DNA from: Flavobacterium cucumis
Lineage (GTDB): Bacteria > Bacteroidota > Bacteroidia > Flavobacteriales > Flavobacteriaceae
Reading direction: 5' to 3'
Assembly: GCF_900148835.1 (NCBI RefSeq)
Contig: NZ_FRYK01000001.1
Coordinates: 496,001 to 560,000 of the forward strand
Length of the DNA: 64,000 nt
Below are positions 33,220-41,571 of this stretch, in pieces (the first letter of the stretch is position 1; the number at the start of each line of letters is the position of its first letter). A program made the translations under genes and the position numbers. The notes beneath the pieces are model-generated. The model searched no databases and was not told where the DNA came from. It worked only from the letters and a program-made list of their open reading frames with translations.

Positions 33220-34041
33220 TTGAAGAAACGTAAAGTTGAAGTAGTTGTTATTTCCGATGTCCATCTTGGAACATATGGTTGCCATGCGAAAGAATTATTA
33301 GAATATTTAACTTCGATAAAACCTAAAATTTTAATTCTAAATGGTGATATTATCGATATTTGGCAATTTAGAAAATCCTACTTTCCTTCGAAACATCTAG
33401 AGGTGATTAAGAAAATCATTTCGATGAGTACGAAAGGCACAAAAGTGTACTACATAACAGGAAATCACGATGAATTTCTTAGGAAATTTACCGATTTACA
33501 CATGGGAAACATTAGTTTAATCGATAAACTCGTATTGGAATTAGACCATAAAAGAGCCTGGATTTTTCATGGCGACGTTTTTGACGCTTCCATTACACAA
33601 GCCAAGTGGCTAGCAAAATTAGGAGGTTGGGGTTACGACATCCTTATTTTAATTAATCGATTCATCAACTGGGCTTTAGCTCGATTTAATAAAGAACCGT
33701 ATTCGCTTTCAAAGAAAATTAAAACGAATGTAAAATCAGCTGTTAAATTTATAACTAACTTTGAAAATGTTTGTATAGAATTAGCTATTGAAAATAACTA
33801 CGATTATGTAATTTGTGGTCATATCCATGAACCAAAAATTGAATTTGTAGAAAAAGAAAAAGGAAACGTTTTCTATTTGAATTCGGGGGATTGGGTTGAA
33901 AATTTGACAGCATTAGAATACCATAAAAGAAAGTGGAAATTGTACCAACACGATCGAAACTTTAGTTCAGATGAGCATGAGTACAGTTTTGAGCATGAGA
34001 ATGAATTAGCTAAACAATTTATTGCCGTTTTAAAGAAATGA
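33220..34041 (+). CDS. UDP-2,3-diacylglucosamine diphosphatase-like metallophosphoesterase
   Basis: The approximately 273-residue enzyme has all metallophosphoesterase motifs: SDVHLG, LNGDIID, TGNHDE and CGHIHEP. The LpxH-related family acts on nucleotide-sugar lipids. A TTG at 33220 is chosen because the following LKKRKVEVVVISD fits the family start; no ATG is near. A membrane-associated or lipid substrate is likely but unproven. Its last four bases overlap the next glycosyltransferase gene (ATGA), so the two are translationally coupled. Confidence 0.85.
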   Translation: MKKRKVEVVVISDVHLGTYGCHAKELLEYLTSIKPKILILNGDIIDIWQFRKSYFPSKHLEVIKKIISMSTKGTKVYYITGNHDEFLRKFTDLHMGNISLIDKLVLELDHKRAWIFHGDVFDASITQAKWLAKLGGWGYDILILINRFINWALARFNKEPYSLSKKIKTNVKSAVKFITNFENVCIELAIENNYDYVICGHIHEPKIEFVEKEKGNVFYLNSGDWVENLTALEYHKRKWKLYQHDRNFSSDEHEYSFEHENELAKQFIAVLKK

Positions 34042-35099
34042 TAAAAAAAAAGATACTCATAGCACCATTAAATTGGGGATTAGGACATGCAACCAGATGT
34101 ATTCCTATTATAAAGGCATTAGAAGAAAATAATTTTGAACCTATTCTTGCTTCTGATGGCATTGCTTTAACCTTACTTAAAAAAGAATTCCCTCATTTAA
34201 CAACAATTGAGTTACCTCCTTACAATATTTTATATGCCGAAAACGGCAAGAATTTTAAGTGGAAATTATTAGCGCAAATGCCAAAAATGTTTCGTGCTAT
34301 TAGTAAAGAGAAGAAAGCCATAAAAAAAATAATTGCTGATTACGAAATAAAAGGAATCATTTCAGACAATAGGCTTGGCGTGTTTTCAAAAAAAATTCCA
34401 AGTGTTTTCATTACACACCAATTAAATGTCCTCTCAGGAAAAACGTCTTGGCTTACTACAAAAGTACATTTAAATTTTATTAAAAAATACAATTCGTGTT
34501 GGGTACCAGATGTGGAAAACTTTCCAAATTTATCAGGGAAATTAGGTCATATGAATAACCCTCTTAAAAACATACAATATATTGGGCCTCTCAGTAGATT
34601 TAAAAAAGAAATACTCCCGATTCGATATGATTTGATGGTTATTTTGTCGGGTCCTGAGCCACAACGAACCTTCCTTGAAGAAAAAATTATTTCAGAATTA
34701 AAAAATTATTCCCAAGAAGTATTATTCATACAAGGGAAAGTAGCCTCTTCTCAAGTCATTACAAAGAAGGGAAATATCACTTATTACAATTTTATGACTT
34801 CCAATCAACTTGAAACATCATTCAATGAAAGTAATGTTATTTTATGTCGCTCAGGATACACAACAGTAATGGATTTGGCTAAATTGAATAAGAAAGCATT
34901 TTTTATTCCAACGCCAGGACAGTATGAACAAGTATATCTTGCAAAAAAATTCAAATCGGAGGCCATAGCTCCGAGTTGTAAACAAGAGCAATTTAAGATC
35001 TCGAAATTAGAGAAAATCGATTTTTACAACGGATTTCATTCTTTGAATTGGGAAACCATAAATTGGCCAAGTTTATTTAGCCTTTTCCATGGTAAATGA
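34038..35099 (+). CDS. Glycosyltransferase, MurG-like GT-B fold
   Basis: The 353-residue protein starts with IAPLNWGLGHATRCIPI, the glycine-rich nucleotide-sugar loop of MurG-like GT-B enzymes, and has a C-terminal CRSGYTTVMDLAKLNKKA block with the PTPGQYEQ donor-binding motif. It overlaps the metallophosphoesterase gene, suggesting a shared glycolipid pathway. Its 3' end overlaps the convergent histidine kinase gene by 27 bases. Confidence 0.87.
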   Translation: MIKKKILIAPLNWGLGHATRCIPIIKALEENNFEPILASDGIALTLLKKEFPHLTTIELPPYNILYAENGKNFKWKLLAQMPKMFRAISKEKKAIKKIIADYEIKGIISDNRLGVFSKKIPSVFITHQLNVLSGKTSWLTTKVHLNFIKKYNSCWVPDVENFPNLSGKLGHMNNPLKNIQYIGPLSRFKKEILPIRYDLMVILSGPEPQRTFLEEKIISELKNYSQEVLFIQGKVASSQVITKKGNITYYNFMTSNQLETSFNESNVILCRSGYTTVMDLAKLNKKAFFIPTPGQYEQVYLAKKFKSEAIAPSCKQEQFKISKLEKIDFYNGFHSLNWETINWPSLFSLFHGK

Positions 35100-36116
35100 A
35101 AACTCTGAACCTACTCCAAACTGACTTTCAATATAGATTTTTTCGTTATGTCCTTCTATAATATGTTTAACAATAGCCAGTCCTAATCCTGAACCACCTT
35201 CACTTCTTGCACCGCTTTTATCAACACGATAAAAACGTTCAAATAAACGAGAAATATGTTGTTTTTCTATTCCTTCCCCGTTATCAGTAATTCTAACAAT
35301 AATTTTGTTGTCAATCAAATCTTCAATACCTACTTCAGTTGTTCCGCCTTCTTTGCCATATTTAATAGAATTAACAACAAGATTCGTAACCACTTGTTGA
35401 ATTTTTTCTCTATCACCAAGGGTCCAAATAGGTTTAGCGTATTTAGTATCAAAAGTTAATGTGATATTTTTTTTGGCAGCTTTCATTTCGAGTAAATCAA
35501 AGACATTTTGAATTACCTCAACAATATTAAATCTTGAGAGATCTAAATGAATATCACCCGTTTCTAATTTGGTGATCATATCTAAGTCCTTGACAATATA
35601 AATCAAACGCTCTACTCCTTTTTCGGCACGTTGTAGGTATTTTTTTCGTATACTTTTATCATCCATAGCACCATCTAATAAAGTTAACAAGTATCCTTGA
35701 ACTGTAAATAATGGTGTCTTCAACTCATGAGAAACATTTCCTAGAAATTCTCTTCGATATTCTTCTCTAATTTTTAACGTTTCAATTTCAAGTTTTTTAT
35801 CTCGAGCAAATTTTTGAACTTCCTTTGTCAAGGTAGCCATGTCTGTTGTAATAGGTTGATTTCTAAAAGAGGTATTTTCAAGTAAAGAAACATCATCGTA
35901 AATTTTCTTTACTCTTTTATAGATAAAAGTTTCAACTCTGTACTGAATTAACAAGAAGGAAAAAAGAAATAAACAAAAAGCAAATCCAAAAACAAATACT
36001 AATTGCAAAGGAGCTATAAAAAAATGATAGAGTACAAATACGCCTAAAAAAAACAGAGTAATATAGGATGCCGACTTAAAGGCAAACTTGTATGATTTCT
36101 TAAAATTTAGTTGCAT
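35073..36116 (-). CDS. Sensor histidine kinase, PhoR-like
   Basis: The 347-residue kinase has two membrane helices (about 12-30 and 34-57) with almost no periplasmic loop, a HisKA domain with phospho-acceptor His130 in SHELKTP, and HATPase motifs including DNGEGI and GSGLGLAIVKHI. It follows the OmpR-type response regulator with a one-base overlap. In PhoR enzymes a sensor domain is membrane-associated and the periplasmic part minimal, which fits. The assignment to phosphate sensing rests mainly on the promoter repeats of the neighbouring TonB receptor gene. Confidence 0.88.
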   Translation of the reverse strand: MQLNFKKSYKFAFKSASYITLFFLGVFVLYHFFIAPLQLVFVFGFAFCLFLFSFLLIQYRVETFIYKRVKKIYDDVSLLENTSFRNQPITTDMATLTKEVQKFARDKKLEIETLKIREEYRREFLGNVSHELKTPLFTVQGYLLTLLDGAMDDKSIRKKYLQRAEKGVERLIYIVKDLDMITKLETGDIHLDLSRFNIVEVIQNVFDLLEMKAAKKNITLTFDTKYAKPIWTLGDREKIQQVVTNLVVNSIKYGKEGGTTEVGIEDLIDNKIIVRITDNGEGIEKQHISRLFERFYRVDKSGARSEGGSGLGLAIVKHIIEGHNEKIYIESQFGVGSEFSFTMEKAK

Positions 36117-36805
36117 TAGAATTCAATTTTGTAACCAACACCTTTAATTGTTTTAAAGAAATCGTCTCCTATTTTTTCTCTTAATTTTCTGATGTGCACG
36201 TCAATCGTTCTGCCTCCTACCACTACTTCATTTCCCCATACTTTATCTAAAATCTCTTCTCTTGTAAAAACTTTACCTGGTTTAGTAGCTAACAAATAGA
36301 ACAATTCAAACTCCTTTCTTGGTAAAATAATTTCCTTACCACTGCTAATGATTTTGTATTCTTCTCTATTAATTTCAATATTCCCTACTACTAATGTAGT
36401 TGTGGAGATAGTGTCATCATTGGTTTTAGCTCTTCTTAAAAGCGCTTTAACTTTACTCACCAATACTTTTGGTTTAATTGGCTTAGCAATGTAATCGTCT
36501 GCACCGGCATCAAATCCAGCAACTTGAGAATAATCTTCTGAACGAGCAGTTAAAAAAGTAATGATGGTATTCTGTAGTTCTGGAATTTTTCTGATGTTTT
36601 CACAAGCTTCCATCCCATCCATTTCGGGCATCATAACATCCATTATGATCAAGTCGGGCTGTTCTTTTTTTGCTTTAGCGATAGCTTCTTTACCATTAGT
36701 AGCCGTTACAATTTGGTAGCCTTCTTGAGAAAGATTATACCCTACAATTTCTAATATATCTTGCTCATCATCAACCAATAAGATTTTTATATCCTTTTTT
36801 TTCAT
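36116..36805 (-). CDS. OmpR/PhoB family response regulator
   Basis: The 229-residue regulator has a receiver domain with Asp10-11-12 region VDDE, phospho-acceptor Asp56 in IIMDVMMP and Lys in IAKPIKP. A winged-helix domain with LPRKEFELFYLLATKPGKVF and GRTIDVHIRKLREKIGDDFF follows. It is paired with the kinase. The divergent intergenic region contains six in-phase 11-bp repeats, the geometry of PhoB binding sites, so a PhoB role is likely. Confidence 0.93.
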   Translation of the reverse strand: MKKKDIKILLVDDEQDILEIVGYNLSQEGYQIVTATNGKEAIAKAKKEQPDLIIMDVMMPEMDGMEACENIRKIPELQNTIITFLTARSEDYSQVAGFDAGADDYIAKPIKPKVLVSKVKALLRRAKTNDDTISTTTLVVGNIEINREEYKIISSGKEIILPRKEFELFYLLATKPGKVFTREEILDKVWGNEVVVGGRTIDVHIRKLREKIGDDFFKTIKGVGYKIEF

Positions 36806-36885
36806 TACGAATTTGCTTACTTTTTGAATTGTAAAGGTAAAGATAAAATAAAATGTTCAAAGGAGTTTACAATTATTTAATGTAT

Positions 36886-36951
36886 TAACAATTCGGTAAC
36901 GCATTCGCAACCAATTCATAATAAACGAGTAACTTTCTTGTAACACAATAG
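36886..36951 (+). promoter_or_regulatory. Array of six 11-bp direct repeats (Pho-box-like)
   Basis: Reading from 36886 in steps of 11: TAACAATTCGG, TAACGCATTCG, CAACCAATTCA, TAATAAACGAG, TAACTTTCTTG, TAACACAATAG. The first four bases follow YAAY. OmpR/PhoB-type regulators bind 11-bp-spaced half-sites. The array ends three bases before the -7 element of the TonB receptor gene, replacing a -33 box, and lies in the intergenic region divergent from the regulator gene. Confidence 0.75.
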
Positions 36952-36954
36952 CGG

Positions 36955-36962
36955 TTTCTTTG
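36955..36962 (+). promoter_or_regulatory. -7 element of the TonB receptor gene
   Basis: TTTCTTTG resembles the TAnnTTTG box with one mismatch; it is 22 bases before the start codon. No TTTG -33 element is present at the right distance; the Pho-box-like array occupies that position. Confidence 0.6.
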
Positions 36963-36984
36963 CACCAAAATTTAACAACACAAC

Positions 36985-39702
36985 ATGAAACTACGTTTAT
37001 TATTTTCAATCCTTTTATTTAGTGTAATTTCTTTTGCACAGAATGGAACCGTCTCTGGAGTAATCCTAGATAAAGAAATGAACAATGAACCGTTGCCATT
37101 TGCAAATGTAATGATTAAAGGTTCACCACAAGGAACTACAACAGATGAAAATGGTAAGTATTCCTTAACATTAAAGCCTGGAAATTATACCATAATTTTT
37201 GGTTATTTAGGATATGAAAACAAAGAAATAGCCTTTTCTTTAAAAGCCAATGAAAAAAAGATAATTAATCACACCCTTGAAGCTAGTGGCGTTCAATTGA
37301 AAGATATTGAAATTGTCCAAACAATCTTAAAAGAAAAAGAGAGTGTTTTGCTTCAAGAGCAACAAAAAGCTGTTGAATTTAAACAGGCAATTGGCGCACA
37401 AGAACTATCAAGAAAAGGAGTAAGTAATGCAGAAGCAGCAGTTACAAAAACAAGTGGTGTAACCAAACAACAAGGTGTTAAAAATGTCATTGTAAGAGGT
37501 TTAGGCGACCGATACAATTCTACTTCCTTAAATGGATTAGCTTTACCCTCGGACGATCCCGAATACAAAAACATATCTCTTGACTTTTTTGGTTCAGAAT
37601 TAATACAAAACGTTAGTATTAACAAAACATTTAGTTCTAACTTTCTTGGTGATGTTGGTGGAGCCAATATTGATATTACTTCAAAAGAATTGGGGAAAGA
37701 TAAAGAAATTGATATCAATTTTTCAAATGGTATTAATACGCAGACCTTGGGCGAAAACTTCAAACTGATTGACGGTACTAATTGGTTTGGAACCCAAAGA
37801 ACTAAGAATACAATTTCAAGTATTACGGTTTATGATTTCAAGAACAATCTAAAACCAAATGAACAAAATTTACAGATAAATAATGGCTTTTCAATATCAG
37901 GAGGAAGAAAATTTAACATTGGTAAAGGAAAACTTTCTCTATTCCTTGTAGGTAGTTTAGATAATAACTATTTGTATACTGAAGGAAATATCAAACAAAC
38001 AAATTCACTTGGACAAGTTTATCTAAATCAAAACTTCAACAAATACAACTACAATGTATCACAATTAGTGATGAATAATATGAAATACAAATTTGGCGAT
38101 GGAAATTCAATTGCTTTAAACAATATTTTAATTCATAATAATAACCAATCTTATGGAGATTATTTTGGGGAGAATAATCCTGAACAAACGGGGGATTTAG
38201 AATTATTAGTACGTCAACAAGTTAACGATAATTTACTTTTTGTAAATCAATTAATTGGAGACTTTAAGTTATCAGAAAAAATTAAATATCACATTGGATT
38301 AGCTTTTAATACTGTAACTGGTAACGAACCTGACAGAAGATCTAATAATTATTTGTTTCGAGATGGTTTTTTTGCCCCACAAACTAATAGTGCTGGAGAG
38401 AATGAACGTTTTTATTCAAATCTAAAAGAAAAAGATTATGTAGCAAATTCGTTCTTTACTTATGATTTTGGTGGTGAAAATAAAACTAGAATTTTTGAAC
38501 TTGGTGGTGATGTTAGATATACGAAAAGAGATTTTCAAAGTATTATTTTTAACCACGATTTTTCAACACGAACTGAAATTGATGTAAACAATCCTGATTT
38601 AATTTTCAATCAAGCGTCCTTAGATAATGGAATTTTTGAACTGGAAACAGGAAGAGGAACGGCAAGTAATCCTAGAGTTTTCGATCCCTTCACCTATAAT
38701 GCGGTTCGATTTATTGGAGCTGGTTATGGAAAATACACCCATTCATTTAATGAGAATCTAGTTGCTCTAGTGGGACTAAGAGGGGAATTTGCGTTTCAGG
38801 AAGCAAAATATGATACTAACATCTCAAATAGTGCTACCAATGGAAAAGCAAATTTAGAGGATTTATACCTTTTACCTAGTTTGTCATTGAAATACAACTT
38901 TAATGAAAACTCAATTCTAAGATTCAGCTCGAGTAAAACATATACCTATCCACAATTTAAAGAGATAGCACCCTTCAAGTATCAAGATGTAAGTTTCTCT
39001 AGTCAAGGTAATCCTGATCTAGAGCCTTCAGAAAATTATAATTTTGATTTAAAATATGAGAGATTCTTTGGAAATGGTGAACTATTTTCTATTACAGGTT
39101 TTGGAAAACAAATTTTAAATCCAATAGCTCGTTCTGAAATCCCAAGTGGGGGCAATACTTTAACTTATCTTAACATAGGTGAAAGAGCAAATGTTTTTGG
39201 AATTGAGCTAGAATTAAGAAAGAATATTATTAATGGTCAAGAAAATGAAACGAATAAAAACTTACTTTCATTTGGATTGAATGCATCTTATTTATTTTCA
39301 GAAGTTAATTTAGACAGAAATTCAGTAGCTCAATTTACTAAAAAAACTAGTGAATTAGAAGGAGCAACTCCATTACTAATAAATTCGGATTTAACTTACA
39401 CTAGAAAATTTAAAAATGAATCAAGTCTGACTAGTACTTTAATTTTAAATTACTTCAGCGATAGAGTATATTCAATTGGGACAAGAGGTTTTGAAAATAT
39501 TATAGAAAAATCAATCCCTACTTTAGATTTTGTAGCAAAATTAAACTTGAACAAAAATTACAGTTTAAGTTTAAAAGGTCAAAACCTTTTAAATCCTGAT
39601 TTCCAATTAAGTAGAGATGGCGCGAACAACGGAGAAAATGTAGTGTTAAGGGATTTTAAAAGAGGTGTAAACTTATCGTTAGGATTTGGGATTAGTTTCT
39701 AA
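36985..39702 (+). CDS. TonB-dependent receptor with N-terminal carboxypeptidase-regulatory-like domain
   Basis: The 905-residue outer membrane protein starts with a Sec signal (MKLRLLFSILLFSVISFAQ), then a CarboxypepD_reg-like beta domain (about 22-105: NGTVSGVILDKEMNNEPLPF, PGNYTIIFGYLGYENKE), a plug domain (about 130-235: VKNVIVRGLGDRYNSTSLNG) and a 22-strand barrel ending with GFGISF. No SusC-type TonB box motif or adjacent SusD is present. It is transcribed from a promoter with six 11-bp repeats next to a PhoB-like regulator, which suggests uptake of a phosphorus compound. Confidence 0.92.
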   Translation: MKLRLLFSILLFSVISFAQNGTVSGVILDKEMNNEPLPFANVMIKGSPQGTTTDENGKYSLTLKPGNYTIIFGYLGYENKEIAFSLKANEKKIINHTLEASGVQLKDIEIVQTILKEKESVLLQEQQKAVEFKQAIGAQELSRKGVSNAEAAVTKTSGVTKQQGVKNVIVRGLGDRYNSTSLNGLALPSDDPEYKNISLDFFGSELIQNVSINKTFSSNFLGDVGGANIDITSKELGKDKEIDINFSNGINTQTLGENFKLIDGTNWFGTQRTKNTISSITVYDFKNNLKPNEQNLQINNGFSISGGRKFNIGKGKLSLFLVGSLDNNYLYTEGNIKQTNSLGQVYLNQNFNKYNYNVSQLVMNNMKYKFGDGNSIALNNILIHNNNQSYGDYFGENNPEQTGDLELLVRQQVNDNLLFVNQLIGDFKLSEKIKYHIGLAFNTVTGNEPDRRSNNYLFRDGFFAPQTNSAGENERFYSNLKEKDYVANSFFTYDFGGENKTRIFELGGDVRYTKRDFQSIIFNHDFSTRTEIDVNNPDLIFNQASLDNGIFELETGRGTASNPRVFDPFTYNAVRFIGAGYGKYTHSFNENLVALVGLRGEFAFQEAKYDTNISNSATNGKANLEDLYLLPSLSLKYNFNENSILRFSSSKTYTYPQFKEIAPFKYQDVSFSSQGNPDLEPSENYNFDLKYERFFGNGELFSITGFGKQILNPIARSEIPSGGNTLTYLNIGERANVFGIELELRKNIINGQENETNKNLLSFGLNASYLFSEVNLDRNSVAQFTKKTSELEGATPLLINSDLTYTRKFKNESSLTSTLILNYFSDRVYSIGTRGFENIIEKSIPTLDFVAKLNLNKNYSLSLKGQNLLNPDFQLSRDGANNGENVVLRDFKRGVNLSLGFGISF

Positions 39703-39765
39703 TTTTTTTGAAAATTCATAACGAATTTTTGATTTTAATTAAACATTCAATTAATAAGTCAATCT

Positions 39766-39773
39766 TATGTTTG
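39766..39773 (+). promoter_or_regulatory. -7 element of the beta-helix lipoprotein gene
   Basis: TATGTTTG is a perfect -7 box and covers the otherwise possible ATG at 39767; no good TTTG -33 element is seen. Confidence 0.55.
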
Positions 39774-39802
39774 TATTATTAAATAACACAAATTTAAAAA
39801 AA

Positions 39803-40957
39803 ATGAAAAAAATTTTATTAACGGCTTTAGCTAGTTCTGTATTACTATTAAATTCATGTTCAACAGATGATGACAGTAATTCATCAAACGGTCCATCTAC
39901 AGAGAATTTATCTGGAAATTTAACCACCAATTTAAGACTAGAAAATAATGGAACTGAGTATGTGTTAAATGGCACTCTTTTAGTTAAGGATGGAGCAACA
40001 TTAACTATAGATGCTGGTGTTACTATTAAAGCTTTAGCAGGTGGTACAGATGTTTACATATTGGTTGAAAAGGGAGGCAGAATCATAGCTGACGGTACAG
40101 CTTCAAATCCAATACGATTTACTTCAAACGCAAGTAATCCAGCTCCAGGCGATTGGGGAGGTTTAATTATAAACGGGAAAGCCCCTGTGAGCAGACAAGC
40201 TTCAAGTACAAGTAATGCTGCAACAGAAGTCAATAACAATATCTTTTTTGGCGGTGATGTTAGTAATGACAACTCTGGTATTTTAGATTACGTTATCTTG
40301 GAATACACTGGAGCAAGAATAGATGATGAAACTGAGCATAATGGATTAACATTAAATGGTGTAGGATCAGGGACAACAATTTCAAACATTTTTATTAAAA
40401 ATGGAGATGATGATGCAATTGAATTTTTTGGTGGAACCGTTAACACTTCAAATATTTTAGTAGTAAATCCTAAAGATGATATGTTTGATTTTTCTCAAGG
40501 ATATACCGGAACTTGTAGTAATTTATACGGAATTCGTGAGGCTGGATATACAGCAGTTACATCTGATCCAAGAGGAATTGAAGCAGATGGTAATTTAGAT
40601 GGTAATTCACCAACTGATATCAATCAATCGAATTTCACCATCAATGGAATTTCAATAATTCATAAAGGAGGAATGGAATTAACAGATGCAATTAAAGTAA
40701 GAAGAGGTGCTACTGCTACTATTACTGGTGCTTATATTGAGGTAGGTACGGCTTCTGTTTTTGCAGATTTTATTGATCTTAATGACTCAAGAGGTAATGC
40801 TACTGCTGCCACTAACATAACTGCAATAGGAAATAGTGCAAATGGACTTGATATTAATGATAATGTAAATGGTCCTGGAGCAACCTTAACTGTGTCAAAT
40901 GGAACCACAGGTGGTGTAGCAACTAGTTTATTCTCTTGGACAGGTTATGCTTTCTAA
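39803..40957 (+). CDS. Secreted lipoprotein with right-handed parallel beta-helix-like repeats
   Basis: The 384-residue protein has a lipoprotein signal ending in LLLNSC (Cys16) and an Asp-rich stretch (DDDSNSSNG). Then come repeats of the type GVTIKALAGG, GDWGGLIINGKAP, GGTVNTSNILVVNPKDDMFDF, compatible with a beta-helix. Translation from the ATG at 39767 is unlikely because a -7 box (TATGTTTG, 39766-39773) covers it. The gene follows the TonB receptor and is probably part of the same regulon, a possible surface partner. It is not a recognised enzyme. Confidence 0.75.
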   Translation: MKKILLTALASSVLLLNSCSTDDDSNSSNGPSTENLSGNLTTNLRLENNGTEYVLNGTLLVKDGATLTIDAGVTIKALAGGTDVYILVEKGGRIIADGTASNPIRFTSNASNPAPGDWGGLIINGKAPVSRQASSTSNAATEVNNNIFFGGDVSNDNSGILDYVILEYTGARIDDETEHNGLTLNGVGSGTTISNIFIKNGDDDAIEFFGGTVNTSNILVVNPKDDMFDFSQGYTGTCSNLYGIREAGYTAVTSDPRGIEADGNLDGNSPTDINQSNFTINGISIIHKGGMELTDAIKVRRGATATITGAYIEVGTASVFADFIDLNDSRGNATAATNITAIGNSANGLDINDNVNGPGATLTVSNGTTGGVATSLFSWTGYAF

Positions 40958-40981
40958 TAGAATATAAATTAAAATAAATTA

Positions 40982-41013
40982 AATGGGATGAATTTTTCAT
41001 CCCATTCTTTTTT
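40982..41013 (+). terminator. Terminator after the beta-helix lipoprotein
   Basis: AATGGGATGAA and TTCATCCCATT form an 11-bp stem with TTT loop, followed by a T-run. Confidence 0.85.
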
Positions 41014-41157
41014 ATAAAACCAAAATAAATTAAAAAAATTTAATGTTTCCATAAAATTATAACTTGCTTTACAGCATAAGTAAATACTATGTAAATCAAA
41101 AAACGGCATCATTTTTGAAAATTTTTATTATCTTTACACTTTACTATCTGTAAGCCA

Positions 41158-41499
41158 ATGATAAAAAAATACTTTTTTACTTCTTTTTTTATATTTGTTT
41201 TATTTTCCATGAACGCAGTAGCACAGGAAAATAAGCAATCGGTTATTGGCAAAACACAAGAACCTACTATTGAAGGTTTGGCCATATATCCAAATCCTGT
41301 AAACTCAGGTAAAATTTTTATCTCTTCAAAATCTTCTTTGGATAAAAAAGTAGAAATTTTTAATGTACTTGGAAAAAAAGTATTAGAAATAGTTATTACT
41401 TCAAAAGAGGTTAATATTAGCAACCTTACAGCTGGCGTTTACATTATCAAAATTAAAGAAGGGGAGGCAACGGCAACTAGGAAGTTAATAATTAATTAA
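41158..41499 (+). CDS. Very small T9SS type A sorting-domain protein
   Basis: The 113-residue protein has a signal peptide (1-22, ending in NAVAQ), a linker of about 15 residues, and then a full T9SS type A C-terminal domain: IEGLAIYPNPVNSG to KIKEGEATATRKLIIN. There is essentially no cargo domain between signal and sorting domain. The C-terminal domain closely resembles that of the next gene. It could be a sortase-anchored surface peptide, or a degraded or split remnant of a larger gene; no frameshift is visible. Confidence 0.85.
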   Translation: MIKKYFFTSFFIFVLFSMNAVAQENKQSVIGKTQEPTIEGLAIYPNPVNSGKIFISSKSSLDKKVEIFNVLGKKVLEIVITSKEVNISNLTAGVYIIKIKEGEATATRKLIIN

Positions 41500-41538
41500 A
41501 ACTTAACATTTGAATTCTTTCAATTCATTTTAATAATT

Positions 41539-41546
41539 TAAATTTG
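41539..41546 (+). promoter_or_regulatory. -7 element of the following T9SS gene
   Basis: TAAATTTG is a perfect -7 box 26 bases before the start codon; the nearest TTG is spaced too far upstream to be a good -33 element. Confidence 0.55.
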
Positions 41547-41571
41547 TATTCAATTAAAACTAAAATAAAAT

